64,000 nt of DNA, taken from DASQFQ01 sp963805525. Lineage in GTDB: Bacteria > Actinomycetota > Thermoleophilia > Solirubrobacterales > Solirubrobacteraceae. The notes under the pieces were generated by a model. That model had not been told where the DNA came from. It worked only from the letters and a program-made list of their open reading frames with translations, and did no database searches. The position numbers were made by a program, and so were the translations under genes. The stretch is from the NCBI GenBank assembly GCA_963805525.1, contig CAWDUT010000004.1:992001-1056000 (forward strand). The letters run 5' to 3'. Positions 1 through 8,885 of this stretch are shown in pieces. Each line of letters opens with the position of its first letter. Position 1 is the first letter of the stretch.

Positions 1-11
1 TCGAGTACGGC

Positions 12-1874
12 GTGCGCTGGGAGGTCCTGGCGGCGATCAACGAGATCGAGACCGACTACGGCCGCAACCTCAACGTGTCCACCGCCGGCGCCGAGGGCTG
101 GATGCAGTTCATGCCCGCGACGTGGAAGCAGTACGGCGTCGACGCCAACAAGGACAACCTGCGCGATCCGTACAACCCGGCCGACGCGATCTTCGCCACC
201 GCCCGCTACCTCAAGGCCGCCGGCGCGGAGCAGGACCTGCGCAAGGCGATCTTCGCCTACAACCACGCCGACTGGTACGTCGACTCGGTCCTCATGCGCG
301 CGCGTCTGATCGGCGGCCTGCCCTCGAACTTCGTCGGCTCGCTCACCGGCCTCACCCAGGGCCACTTCCCGGTCGCCGCCAAGGCCACCTACGCCGACGA
401 CTTCACCGAGGCGGACGCGAAGAAGGCCACGAAGCACTCGCGCAAGCTCGGTAACCGTGCACTCGTGGTTCAGGGTTCGCAGCACCGCCGCGGGATCAAG
501 ATCTTCGCCCGCCGCGGCGCGCCGGTCGTCGCGGTCAACGACGGCAGGATCGTCCGCGTCGGCGAGAACAAGCGTCTCGGCAAGTTCGTCGAGCTGCAGG
601 ACACCTACGGCAACACCTACACGTACGCACGCCTGAAGAAGGTCAGCAAGAGCTACCCGGCGCCGCGCCTGCACACGACGACGCAGAAGCAGGTCGCGAA
701 GGAGCTCGCGCTCCCGGCCAAGGACGCCGCGCCGACCGCGCCCGCGTCCTCGACCACGAAGAAGGCGACCAAGCGCACGGCCAAGTCGAGGCAGCCGAAC
801 CGCCATGTGAAGCGCGGCAAGACCGTCAAGCCCGCCACCCCGGCGCCGGTGATCACGACCAAGCAGCGGCTCTTCGCCCACCCGCAGCGACCCAACGCGG
901 GGCGCGCCGGCGGCGAGCAGCAGGAGTACCAGCGCACCGGCAAGATCGACGGCAGCTCCGGCTTCAAGAACTACTTCAGCAAGGTCTTCGGGCTCGACCG
1001 CAAGGACGTCCGCATCAAGCGCCTGCGCCCGGGCGCGCGCGTGGTGGCCGGCACCGTCCTCGGCCGCATCGGCAAGGTCGACGCGGTGAAGGCCCCGCAC
1101 ATGCTGTTCGAGATCCGCCCGGCCGGCCGCGGCGCCCCGCGGATCGATCCGAAGCCGATCCTCGACGGCTGGAAGCTGCTCGAGTCGACAGCGATCTACC
1201 GCGCGGCGGGCAAGAACCCGTTCTTCGGCCCGGACGCCAAGCAGCCGACGATCGGCCAGATCCTGCTGATGAGCAAGGAGGCGCTGGTCCAGCACGTGCT
1301 CGCCAACCCGCGCATCGAGGTCTACTCGTGCGGGCGCGAGGACATCCGCACCGGCCAGATCGACCGGCGCGTGCTGGCGACGCTCGAGTTCCTCGCCGCC
1401 TCCGGCCTGCGACCGACCGTCTCGACGCTCAAGTGCGGCCACTCGCTGATGACCGTGTCGGGCAACATCTCCCAGCACTCGTCGGGCAACGCGGTCGACA
1501 TCGCCAAGATCAACGGCATCCCGATCATCGGCCACCAGGGCAAGGGCTCGATCACCGAGCTCACCGTGCAGCGGCTGCTGACGCTGCAGGGCACGATGAA
1601 GCCGGACCAGATCATCACGCTGATGAAGTTCGACGGCGCCGACAACACGCTGGCGATGGCCGACCACAACGACCACATCCACATCGGCTGGAAGCCGCTG
1701 TACGGGACGAACAGCAAGGCTGCCAAGCAGGTCAACGCGGTGCTGAAGCCCAAGCAATGGATCAAGCTGATCGACCGGCTCGAGAACATCGACAACCCGG
1801 AGGTCAGCCTGAAGCCGTCGAAGCACGCGCTGAAGGTCACCGAGCGCGCCTCCGAGGCGCACCGCGGCGAGTAA
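12..1874 (+). CDS. Multi-domain cell-wall hydrolase (SLT + split M23 + M15-like), 5'-partial
   Basis: Predicted envelope peptidoglycan hydrolase. Residues 1-100 of the visible part match a soluble lytic transglycosylase domain, with the AGAEGWMQFMPATW core and a late AYNHAD motif. Two halves of a peptidase M23/LytM-like domain follow: RGIKIFARRGAPVVAVNDG near 160-210 and GTVLGRIG...HMLFEIRP near 345-380. They are separated by about 130 Lys/Thr/Pro-rich residues. The C-terminal third carries QHSSGNAVDIA and DHNDHIHIG, the paired His/Asp zinc-ligand signature of M15/VanY-like carboxypeptidases. The reading frame is open to the window edge, so the true start and any signal peptide lie upstream; GTG at 12 is only the first in-window candidate. 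Domain calls are firm; catalytic activity of the M23 part is uncertain because its usual HxxxD/HxH ligands are not evident. Confidence 0.85.
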   Translation: MRWEVLAAINEIETDYGRNLNVSTAGAEGWMQFMPATWKQYGVDANKDNLRDPYNPADAIFATARYLKAAGAEQDLRKAIFAYNHADWYVDSVLMRARLIGGLPSNFVGSLTGLTQGHFPVAAKATYADDFTEADAKKATKHSRKLGNRALVVQGSQHRRGIKIFARRGAPVVAVNDGRIVRVGENKRLGKFVELQDTYGNTYTYARLKKVSKSYPAPRLHTTTQKQVAKELALPAKDAAPTAPASSTTKKATKRTAKSRQPNRHVKRGKTVKPATPAPVITTKQRLFAHPQRPNAGRAGGEQQEYQRTGKIDGSSGFKNYFSKVFGLDRKDVRIKRLRPGARVVAGTVLGRIGKVDAVKAPHMLFEIRPAGRGAPRIDPKPILDGWKLLESTAIYRAAGKNPFFGPDAKQPTIGQILLMSKEALVQHVLANPRIEVYSCGREDIRTGQIDRRVLATLEFLAASGLRPTVSTLKCGHSLMTVSGNISQHSSGNAVDIAKINGIPIIGHQGKGSITELTVQRLLTLQGTMKPDQIITLMKFDGADNTLAMADHNDHIHIGWKPLYGTNSKAAKQVNAVLKPKQWIKLIDRLENIDNPEVSLKPSKHALKVTERASEAHRGE

Positions 1875-1906
1875 AGGGAGCGGCTGCGAGCCGCCGCTTC
1901 TCCTTC

Positions 1907-2731
1907 GTGCAGTGGGAGTTCGCCGGGCGACTCGGGCCTGAGGCGGGTCGCTACGTCGTTCGCCGGTACGCGGGCGATGATCCGCGCCATGTCGTGGTGA
2001 TCGGCGAGCTCGAGGCACCGCGCCGGCGGCGGCTGGGTGCCCGGCGGCGGCCGCGCGCGACCGCGGCGGGGTCGGTGCCGGACGCGGTCGACGTCACCCG
2101 CGCGACCGTGATCGGGACGGACCCGATCACCGACGACGGAGCGCACCGCTGGCTGGAGCAGGCCGTGAAGGAGCGCGACAAGACCGTCGGCGAGGCGCTG
2201 GCGCTGCTCAACCGCGCGATCCACGGCCACCGGCTGGCGGCGGCGGACCCGTACGTCGGCGAGGTCAGCGAGGCGATGGCGATGGCGACGCGGATCGGCT
2301 ACGGGTCGGGCGAGCAGGTCGCCGACGGCGACTGGGAGGAGGCGCGCGAGCTGCCGCCGCCGGAGCTGAAGCGCTCGATGCTGCTGACGCCGCAGCAGCG
2401 GCTGGCGGCGCTGCTGGCGGGGCGCGACGTGGCGCTGGCCTGCGAGGACCTCGCACTGCGGGCGCGGCTCGATCTCGATCAGGGGCGGGGGCGCGAGGCG
2501 GCGCTGCAGCTCTCGCTGGCGATGGACGCCGCGTTCGCGGAGCTCGAGGGCTGGCGCGCGAGCGAGGCCGTCGCGACCCGGCTCGACAAGCTGCACGAGC
2601 ATCGCGAGCCGGTGGTCTCGGCCGCCGCGGCGGCGCTCCAGGGCGGGCTGCAGCCGGAGCAGACCGAGGCGGTCGAGGCGGCGCTCCAGCGGCTCGAGGC
2701 CACCCTGCGTGCGAGGCTGGCGGAGCTGTGA
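1907..2731 (+). CDS. Hypothetical protein, conserved-looking, unknown function
   Basis: A 274-residue protein not assigned to a family. It has a short beta-rich N-terminus (VQWEFAGRLGPEAGRYVVRR) followed by a long, mostly helical, Ala/Glu/Leu/Arg-rich body that looks soluble. No signal peptide or membrane segment is seen. GTG 1907 is the first plausible start after the upstream stop; the AAAGGGAG at 1873-1880 is too far away to be its ribosome-binding site. The stop overlaps the GTG of the downstream O-methyltransferase (GTGA, 2728-2731), so the two are probably translated together. The opposite-strand open frame here is a GC shadow. Confidence 0.65.
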   Translation: MQWEFAGRLGPEAGRYVVRRYAGDDPRHVVVIGELEAPRRRRLGARRRPRATAAGSVPDAVDVTRATVIGTDPITDDGAHRWLEQAVKERDKTVGEALALLNRAIHGHRLAAADPYVGEVSEAMAMATRIGYGSGEQVADGDWEEARELPPPELKRSMLLTPQQRLAALLAGRDVALACEDLALRARLDLDQGRGREAALQLSLAMDAAFAELEGWRASEAVATRLDKLHEHREPVVSAAAAALQGGLQPEQTEAVEAALQRLEATLRARLAEL

Positions 2732-3411
2732 GCGCGGCCCCAGACGCGGCGTCAACCGACGGCTCCCGGCCGGATGCGGCGGCCGTCGACGCCTTCCTCG
2801 CCGAGCGGCTTCTGCCGGCCGAGCCAGCCTTCGAGGCGATCCTCCGCGCGGCGCGTGAGGCCGGCCTGCCGGCGGCCGACGTGTCTCCGCTCCAGGGCCG
2901 CCTGCTCGAGCTGCTCGCGCGGATGCAGCACGCCGAGCGGATCCTCGAGGTGGGGACGCTCGCGGGCTACTCGACGCTGTGGCTCGCGCGCAGCGGGGCG
3001 CGCGTGGTGACGCTGGAGATCGATCCGCGCCACGCCGAGGTCGCGCGCGCGAACCTCGACCGTGCCGGGGTGGGCGACGCCGTCGAGATCGTGGTCGGCC
3101 CCGCGCTCGAGACGCTGCCGGGCGTCGAGGGCCCGTTCGACCTCGTCTTCATCGACGCCGACAAGCAGAGCAGCGCCGACTACCTCGCGCTGGCGCTGGA
3201 GAAGGTGCGGCCGGGGGCGCTTATCGTCGTCGACAACGTCGTGCGCCGCGGAGCGCTCGCCAACCTCGACGACGACGAGCCGCGGGTGGTCGGCTCGCGC
3301 CGGGTGGTCGAGACGATCGCCGACGAGCCGCGGCTCGTCGCCACCGGCCTCCAGACCGTCGGCGTCAAGGGCTGGGACGGAATGCTGCTCGCGCTTGTCC
3401 GCGACGGGTGA
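2728..3411 (+). CDS. O-methyltransferase, class I SAM-dependent (COMT-like family 3)
   Basis: A 227-residue cytosolic enzyme expected to transfer a methyl group from SAM to a hydroxyl, often of a catechol-type substrate. The family signature is complete: ILEVGTLAGYSTLWLA (SAM loop), VTLEIDPRHAEVARANL (acidic end of beta 2), FDLVFIDADKQSSADY (metal-binding Asp region) and ALIVVDNVVRRG. Length fits the bacterial caffeoyl-CoA/catechol OMT family. It starts with GTG inside the upstream stop (translational coupling). Its last 47 bases overlap the 3' end of the convergent membrane-protein gene. The substrate cannot be told from sequence. Confidence 0.92.
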   Translation: MSAAPDAASTDGSRPDAAAVDAFLAERLLPAEPAFEAILRAAREAGLPAADVSPLQGRLLELLARMQHAERILEVGTLAGYSTLWLARSGARVVTLEIDPRHAEVARANLDRAGVGDAVEIVVGPALETLPGVEGPFDLVFIDADKQSSADYLALALEKVRPGALIVVDNVVRRGALANLDDDEPRVVGSRRVVETIADEPRLVATGLQTVGVKGWDGMLLALVRDG

Positions 3412-3964
3412 CGATCAGCAGCGCGATCGCGGCGTTGGCGACGCAGAAGTAGACCGGGTAGAGCAGCAGCGACGTGTCGAGCCGGCCGACGGCGCCCGCC
3501 GCGAGCGCCCCGGCCACGCTCGCCAGCGCGAAGGTCGCCAGCGTCTCGGACTCCGGATCGCGGTAGGTCTTCGGCAGCATCATGGCCGTCCCGATCAGGT
3601 CCGCGGCGACCACGCACACGGTCGCCACGACCGGCTCGTCGGCGACCAGCCAGCCGACCACGCCGCCCGCCGCGACGGCCAGCATGGCACGCTCCACCGG
3701 GCCGAGCGCACCCTCGCCGCGGCGGATCGCGAGCGCGAAGATGACGCTCGTCAGCACCGCCTGCACCGCCGCCATGACCAGGCTCCAGGAGGCGCCGTCG
3801 GCCCGCTGCGAGGCGCACACGACGATCGCGAGGACCCCCCAGATCAGCCAGGTCCAGCGGTACGGCCGCGTCCGGCCGGCGAGGATGTCGCGGACGTAGG
3901 GCACGGTGTCGGCGGCGCCGAGCACCCCGGCCAGGACGCCGAGCAGCGGCGCCGCCTCGCTCAC
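3365..3964 (-). CDS. Multi-pass membrane protein, unknown
   Basis: A 199-residue protein with about six hydrophobic segments. The first part (LLGVLAGVLGAADTVPYVRDILAGRTRPYRWTW, spanning residues of TM1 and the following loop) faintly recalls PQ-loop/SWEET-like small transporters. The GTG start at 3964 overlaps the stop of the AdoMet-decarboxylase-like gene by 4 nt, so it is the third gene of a coupled operon. The context suggests a link to an AdoMet-derived or polyamine-like product, perhaps its transport; that is inference. Convergent overlap of 47 nt with the O-methyltransferase. Confidence 0.75.
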   Translation of the reverse strand: MSEAAPLLGVLAGVLGAADTVPYVRDILAGRTRPYRWTWLIWGVLAIVVCASQRADGASWSLVMAAVQAVLTSVIFALAIRRGEGALGPVERAMLAVAAGGVVGWLVADEPVVATVCVVAADLIGTAMMLPKTYRDPESETLATFALASVAGALAAGAVGRLDTSLLLYPVYFCVANAAIALLIVTRRGQARAAFRPSP

Positions 3965-4347
3965 CGCGAGAGCACCCGGACCGCCGGCTCGCCGCCGAAG
4001 TGCCCGGCCGCGATCGCCGCCGCGCGCTCCGGCTCGAAGCGGCGGCACGAGAAGACATCGACGAAGCAGCGGCAATAGACCTCGTCCGCGTGGACCGTGA
4101 TCGAGCTCGTCTCGATGAACTGCATGGCCGACCAGCCCTCGAGCCAGTCATCGCCGAAGCGGTCGATCGCGAGCGGGCCGCGCGCCTGCATGCCGATCGC
4201 CTCGATCACGGCGGGGACGAAGCGCCGGATCGTGTCCGGGTCCGCGAGCCGCGCGCGGTCGCAACCGTGGAGGTCGATCGCGGCGAGCATGCCCCACGGC
4301 TGCGTGCCGCGCAAAGCCGGAGCGTGAGCGACGCCCGGGATCGTCAT
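3961..4347 (-). CDS. S-adenosylmethionine decarboxylase family protein (SpeD/SpeH-like)
   Basis: A 128-residue protein matching the small bacterial AdoMetDC fold, in which self-cleavage at Ser creates a pyruvoyl cofactor. Aligned with the Thermotoga-type enzyme, Ser81 corresponds to the pyruvoyl serine, His86 to the processing His, and Cys101 (VDVFSC) to the catalytic Cys, with the expected spacings of +5 and +20. The residue before the cleavage serine is Thr80 rather than the usual Glu (ETSSITVH versus ESHxxIH). Such divergent members may act on AdoMet or on another amino acid such as ornithine or arginine. Gene overlaps of 4 nt on both sides place it in the middle of a three-gene operon. 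No spermidine synthase lies nearby. Confidence 0.8.
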   Translation of the reverse strand: MTIPGVAHAPALRGTQPWGMLAAIDLHGCDRARLADPDTIRRFVPAVIEAIGMQARGPLAIDRFGDDWLEGWSAMQFIETSSITVHADEVYCRCFVDVFSCRRFEPERAAAIAAGHFGGEPAVRVLSR

Positions 4348-5195
4348 GCCACCGGCTCGCAGCCGAGCTCGAGCGCGCCGAGGCCGGCGCCCATGCGGTA
4401 GCGCCAGTGCAGCCGCGCCCGCGAGGAGCCGGAGAACGCGCCGATCGGGAGGATCTTGTCGCCGTTGAGGGCGTGGCTGGGCCCGAGCGTGAGCGCGTCC
4501 GACAGCCTCACCCGCCCGCCCAGTCGCACCGCGTTGACGTTCGCCGCCGGGTCGACCGCGAGCTCGGCCTCGCCCGCCACCCGCTCGGCGACCGGGCCGG
4601 CGCCGAAGTCCACGCGTGCGACGGTGACGACGTCGCTCGCGGGCTCGATCGGCGTGGGATGCCAGCCGGGGCCGGACGTGAAGAACGGCCACTCGTGCTT
4701 GGGCGCGGCGATCTCGAAGCCGTAGTAGGAGTGGTCGGCGCTGACGAGCTGCAGGGTTGTCTCGTAGCCGGCCGGGATGAGGCGCGTGGCGGCGGTGACG
4801 ACCCCGCGGCTGCGCAGGGCGTTCAGCACCGGGACCTGCTCCTCGTCCATCAGCCCGGTCTCGATGATCTCGGCCACCACGACGTCGACGCCGCGGGGCA
4901 GATCGGCCTCGGCGGCGTCGGCCTCGACGACGACGATGCGCTCGCCGACCGACTCGTTCAGCGCGACGCTACGGCGCAGCGCGGCCGCCGAGACCGCGTC
5001 GACCTCGACCGCGTAGACCGCGCTCGCCCCCGCCTCGGCGGCGAAGAACGACAGGATGCCGCTGCCCGCGCCGACGTCGACGACGACGTCGCCGGGGCGC
5101 ACGACGGCACGGATGGCGTCGCGGAACGCCAGCGTGCGGGCCTCGTCTTTGAGGCACATGTAGGGGAAATCGGTGTTGGACCAGATCGTGCTCAC
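4344..5195 (-). CDS. PRMT-like class I SAM-dependent methyltransferase
   Basis: A 283-residue Rossmann methyltransferase resembling protein arginine methyltransferases. It has an N-terminal YMCLKDEART segment (PRMT DEVRT-like), the SAM loop VVDVGAGSGILSFFAAEAGA, VYAVEVD, and a double-E-like loop, VVVAEIIETGLMDEEQVP. A C-terminal beta-rich half follows, as in PRMT beta-barrels. GTG start at 5195. It is the first gene of a coupled operon with an AdoMetDC-like protein and a membrane protein, and is divergent from the BTAD regulator. Whether the substrate is protein arginine or a small molecule is unknown; the eukaryotic THW loop is not evident. Confidence 0.8.
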   Translation of the reverse strand: MSTIWSNTDFPYMCLKDEARTLAFRDAIRAVVRPGDVVVDVGAGSGILSFFAAEAGASAVYAVEVDAVSAAALRRSVALNESVGERIVVVEADAAEADLPRGVDVVVAEIIETGLMDEEQVPVLNALRSRGVVTAATRLIPAGYETTLQLVSADHSYYGFEIAAPKHEWPFFTSGPGWHPTPIEPASDVVTVARVDFGAGPVAERVAGEAELAVDPAANVNAVRLGGRVRLSDALTLGPSHALNGDKILPIGAFSGSSRARLHWRYRMGAGLGALELGCEPVA

Positions 5196-5245
5196 GCGAC
5201 GACCGTCCCAGGGCCCGGTTTCTGAACGGCTTCAGCCGCCGGGAG

Positions 5246-5251
5246 TAGGCT
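5246..5251 (+). promoter_or_regulatory. Putative -10 element TAGGCT before the BTAD regulator
   Basis: TAGGCT lies 10 nt before the GTG start at 5262. It belongs to a recurring TAGNCT pattern seen before several starts in this window. No clear -35 box. A transcript starting just downstream would be leaderless or nearly so. Confidence 0.4.
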
Positions 5252-5261
5252 CGCCCCAACC

Positions 5262-8200
5262 GTGAGCACCCAGTTCCGGATCCTCGGGCCGATCGCGGTC
5301 GAGACGGAGGATCGAGGCGGGCGCGTGCCGCGGGGCCGGACGCTCTCGCTGCTCGCGCTGCTGCTCGTCCACCGCGGCTCGATCGTGCATGTCGATCGCG
5401 TGGTCGACGAGCTGTGGGGCGGCGAAGACCCGCAGCACGGGCGCAAGGCCGTCCAGGTGCTGGCCTCGCGGCTGCGGGCGGCGCTGGACGACGACATGCT
5501 CGTGACCGAGGGCGGCGGCTACGCGCTGCGGCCGGCGGATGGCAGCGTCGACGCCGACCGCTTCGAGGCGCTCCTGCTGCGCGGCCGTGCCGAGCTGGCG
5601 GGCAGCGAGCCGGACGAGGCGGCGGCCACGCTGCGGCAGGCGCTCGCACTGTGGCGCGGGCCGGCGCTCGCCGACGTCGCCGAGGCGGGCTTCGCCCAGC
5701 CGGAGATCACGCGCCTCGAGGCCCTGCGCCGCCGGTGCCTGGCCGACCGCATCGACGCCGACCTCGCCTGCGGCCGCCACGAGGAGCTCGTGGGCGAGCT
5801 CGCGGCGCTCGTGCGGCTGCACCCGCACGACGAGCGGCTGCGCGGGCAGCAGATGCTCGCGCTCTACCACGCCGGGCGCCAGGCGGCCGCGCTCGACGCC
5901 TACCGGGCCGCCTACGAGGCGCTCGCCGACGGGCTCGGGATCGAGCCGTCGCCCGAGCTGCGCTCGCTCGAGGCCGCGATCCTGCGCCACGACGTCCCCG
6001 CCCCGGCGGCGCCGCAGGAGCCCCCGCTGCCGCCCGACGTGCGCCGGCGGGTGACCTGCGTGGTCCTGCGCCCCGCCCTTGCCGGCGCCGACCCGGAGTC
6101 GCTGCGCGCGCGGCTCGAGCGCGACCACGAGCTCGCCGCCGCGGCCTGCGCCCGCCACGGCGGCAGCGTCGCCGAGGTGCGCGGCGAGGAGCTGCTGCTC
6201 GCCTTCGGGACGCCGGTCGCGCACGAGGACGACGCGCTGCGCGCCCTGCGGGCGTCCCTGGAGCTGCGCGGCGACGCGCTCGCGCTCGGGATCGGGACGG
6301 GCGACGTCGTCGCCCCGCTGATCGGCGAGGCGCCCGCGGCGGCCGAGCGGCAGGCGCGGGCGGCCGCGGCGGGCGAGATCCGGATCGACGAGCCGACGTG
6401 GCGGCTCGTGCGCCACGGCGCCCGCACCTCGAAGCTGCCGGGCGGCGCCTTCCTGCTGACCGACCTCGACGCCGACGCCCCGGCGATCCTCCGCCGCCTC
6501 GACCGCCCGCTGGTCGGCCGCGACGAGGAGCTCGCGCGGCTGGGCGCGATGTTCGCGCGCGTCGTGGCCGAGCGCGCGCCCGCGCTGCTGACGATCCGCG
6601 GCGAGCCGGGCATCGGCAAGTCGCGGCTGGCCGCCGAGCTGCCGGCGCTCGTCGGCCCCGAGGGCCGGGTGCTGACGGGCCGCTGCCCGTCCTACGGCGA
6701 AGGCGTCACCTACTGGCCGCTGCGCGAGATGGTCGACCAGGCGCGGGGCGAGCGCACGATGGACGCGCTCGCGGCTTCGCTCGGCGTCGAGCCCGCCGTG
6801 GGCCACCAGGTGGCGGCTGCGGTCGGCCTCGCCCCCGGGCGGGCCGGTGACGACCCCGGCTGGGCGTTCACCCGGCTGATCGCGGCGCTCGCGCGGGAGC
6901 GGCCGCTCGTGCTGGTGGTCGATGACGCGCACCTGGGCGAGCCGGCGCTGCTCGAGCTGCTCGTCGCCGTCGCCGGCCGGATCGAGGACGCGCCGGTGCT
7001 GATCGTCTGGGTGGCGCGCCCGGACTCCGGCTCCGAGGCGGGCGAGATGCTCGAGCTCGGCCCGCTCTCCGGCGCGGCCAGCGCGGCGCTGCTCGAAGGC
7101 AGCCGGCTGGAGCGGGACGAGCGCGAGCACGTCGCCCGCGCGGCGGGCGGCAACCCGCTCTTCCTCGAGCAGCTGGTGGCCTACCTCGAGCATGAATCCC
7201 CGCCCGCCCCGGCCGGCCTACTCCCGCCCGCGCTCCACGCGCTGCTCGCAGCCCGGCTCGACCGGCTCGGCGACGGCGAGCGGTCGGCGCTCGCGTACGG
7301 CGCGATCGTCGGCGACGCGTTCGAGCTCGAGCCGGTCCACGCGCTCGCCGACGACATGACCCGCGCGGCGCTCGAGCAGGCGTGGGAGCGGCTCGTCGAC
7401 CTCGACCTGCTGGAGCCCGGCGACGGCGGCGTGATGCGCTTCCGCCATGGGCTGGTGCGCGAGGCGGCCTACGCGTCGCTCACCAAGTCGGTCCGCGCGC
7501 GCCTGCACGAGCGCCACGCCGCGTGGCTCGACGATGTCGGCGACGACCTGCCCGAGGCCGACGCACGGATCGCGTTCCATCTCGAGAGCGCCTGCCGCTA
7601 CCAGCGCGGGCTCACCGGCGCCGCCGCTCCGGCCCTGGTACGCCGGGCGGGCGATCGGCTCGCGGCGGCCGCGCGGGTCGCGCGCGGGCGCGGCGATCTG
7701 GTGGGCGAGATCGGCTTCCTCGACCGCGCCGTCGCGCTGCTCGGCATGGAGTCGGAGCAGGGCGCGGCCCTGCTGCCGGTGCTGCTGTGGGCGCTGTGCG
7801 ACGCCGGCGCCTCCGAGCGGGCCGAGCGCGTCGCGGAGCAGGCGGTGGCGGCGACCGCCGCGCTCGGTCTCGGCGTCGCAGGCGCGCGGTCGGCGATCGA
7901 GCACGAGCGGATCCGGCTCTACCGCCACCCGGAGCACTTCGACGCGGCCACGGCGATGGCCACCGTCGAGCGCGCTTCGATCCCGCTCCGCCGCGAGCAT
8001 GACGAGCTCGGGCTCGCGCGGGCGGCGTACCTGCTGTCGGACGTCACCTGGCTGATGGGCGACACCGTCCGCTCCGACCGGGAGGCCGAGCGTATGCTCG
8101 GCCACGCGCGGCGGGCCGGGAGCGCGTTCGACGTCGGGACGGCGCTGATCTTCTTGGCGTGGGGCCTCGTCGAAGGTCCGTGGCCGGCGCCCGAGGCGAT

Positions 8201-8885
8201 CGCCCGCTGCGATGCGCTCGCGGCCGAGGCGGCCGGCCAGCGCGGCGCCGACCTCAACCTGCGCGGCTGCCGGGCGGTGCTGATGGCGATGACCGGGCGC
8301 TTCGACGAGGCCCGCGAGACGATGGCGGAGGCCCGCGCCGGGTTCGCCGAGCTGCAGCTGGGCGTGATCGCCGCCTACCTCGCGCTGCTCGACGGGATCG
8401 CCGAGACGCTGGCCGGGAACCACGCCGCGGCGGAGCGCGCGGTCCGCGACGCCGAGGCGATCATCTCCGGGTCGGAGACCCGCTGGTACGAGGCCTTCAT
8501 CTACGCGGACATCGCCCACGCGGTGCTCGCGCAGGGCCGCGTTGACGAGGCGGCCGCGGCGGTCGCGCGGATCGAGACGCTGCCGGCGCCCTGCGACACC
8601 GAGTGGTCGATCAAGCGCCACACCGCGCGGGCGTTGCTGGCGGCCCGGCAGGGCGACCCCGAGCGCGGGCTCGCGGACGCCCACGCGGCGGTCGCGGTCG
8701 GCGAGCCCACGGGCCTGATGATCTGCCGCGCCAACGCCCACCGCACGCTCGCCGAGCTGCTGCTCGCCTGCGGCCGGGGGGAGGAGGCCGCGGCGTCAGC
8801 GCGCCGCGCGCTCGCGCTGGACGAGGCGAAGGGCAACACGGTCGCCGCCGCGAGCACCCGCCGCCGGTTCGCGGAGCTGCTCTAG
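5262..8885 (+). CDS. Large AfsR/SARP-type regulator: OmpR-like HTH + BTAD + degenerate cyclase-like domain + AAA ATPase + TPR-like repeats
   Basis: A 1207-residue transcriptional activator. Residues 1-95 form a winged helix (RTLSLLALLLVHRGS...VDELWGGEDP), and 95-250 a bacterial transcriptional activator (BTAD) domain. Residues 260-410 look like a class III nucleotide cyclase that has lost its metal aspartates: GEELLLAFGTPVAHEDDAL replaces the usual GDAVMAVFG. Residues 415-700 are a STAND-like ATPase with Walker A GEPGIGKSR and Walker B LVLVVDDAH. The remaining 500 residues are helical TPR-like repeats. GTG start. Such proteins usually integrate ligand or protein signals to switch on specialised metabolism, but the target is unknown. 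It is divergent from the PRMT-like operon, whose promoter lies in the 66-nt gap. Confidence 0.93.
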   Translation: MSTQFRILGPIAVETEDRGGRVPRGRTLSLLALLLVHRGSIVHVDRVVDELWGGEDPQHGRKAVQVLASRLRAALDDDMLVTEGGGYALRPADGSVDADRFEALLLRGRAELAGSEPDEAAATLRQALALWRGPALADVAEAGFAQPEITRLEALRRRCLADRIDADLACGRHEELVGELAALVRLHPHDERLRGQQMLALYHAGRQAAALDAYRAAYEALADGLGIEPSPELRSLEAAILRHDVPAPAAPQEPPLPPDVRRRVTCVVLRPALAGADPESLRARLERDHELAAAACARHGGSVAEVRGEELLLAFGTPVAHEDDALRALRASLELRGDALALGIGTGDVVAPLIGEAPAAAERQARAAAAGEIRIDEPTWRLVRHGARTSKLPGGAFLLTDLDADAPAILRRLDRPLVGRDEELARLGAMFARVVAERAPALLTIRGEPGIGKSRLAAELPALVGPEGRVLTGRCPSYGEGVTYWPLREMVDQARGERTMDALAASLGVEPAVGHQVAAAVGLAPGRAGDDPGWAFTRLIAALARERPLVLVVDDAHLGEPALLELLVAVAGRIEDAPVLIVWVARPDSGSEAGEMLELGPLSGAASAALLEGSRLERDEREHVARAAGGNPLFLEQLVAYLEHESPPAPAGLLPPALHALLAARLDRLGDGERSALAYGAIVGDAFELEPVHALADDMTRAALEQAWERLVDLDLLEPGDGGVMRFRHGLVREAAYASLTKSVRARLHERHAAWLDDVGDDLPEADARIAFHLESACRYQRGLTGAAAPALVRRAGDRLAAAARVARGRGDLVGEIGFLDRAVALLGMESEQGAALLPVLLWALCDAGASERAERVAEQAVAATAALGLGVAGARSAIEHERIRLYRHPEHFDAATAMATVERASIPLRREHDELGLARAAYLLSDVTWLMGDTVRSDREAERMLGHARRAGSAFDVGTALIFLAWGLVEGPWPAPEAIARCDALAAEAAGQRGADLNLRGCRAVLMAMTGRFDEARETMAEARAGFAELQLGVIAAYLALLDGIAETLAGNHAAAERAVRDAEAIISGSETRWYEAFIYADIAHAVLAQGRVDEAAAAVARIETLPAPCDTEWSIKRHTARALLAARQGDPERGLADAHAAVAVGEPTGLMICRANAHRTLAELLLACGRGEEAAASARRALALDEAKGNTVAAASTRRRFAELL

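Noticed and set aside
1322..2755. Long minus-strand open frame opposite the hydrolase and unknown gene
   Set aside because: Arg/Leu/Gln-rich composition typical of an antisense shadow in high-GC DNA; it covers two well-supported plus genes.
4344..5195. Reading the PRMT-like gene as the missing spermidine synthase beside the AdoMetDC-like gene
   Set aside because: It has PRMT-type DEART and EIIETGLMDEE motifs and no aminopropyltransferase GGGDG signature.
5232..7193. 653-codon minus-strand frame inside the BTAD gene
   Set aside because: Low-complexity Arg/Val/Gly shadow; the plus strand has clear domains.
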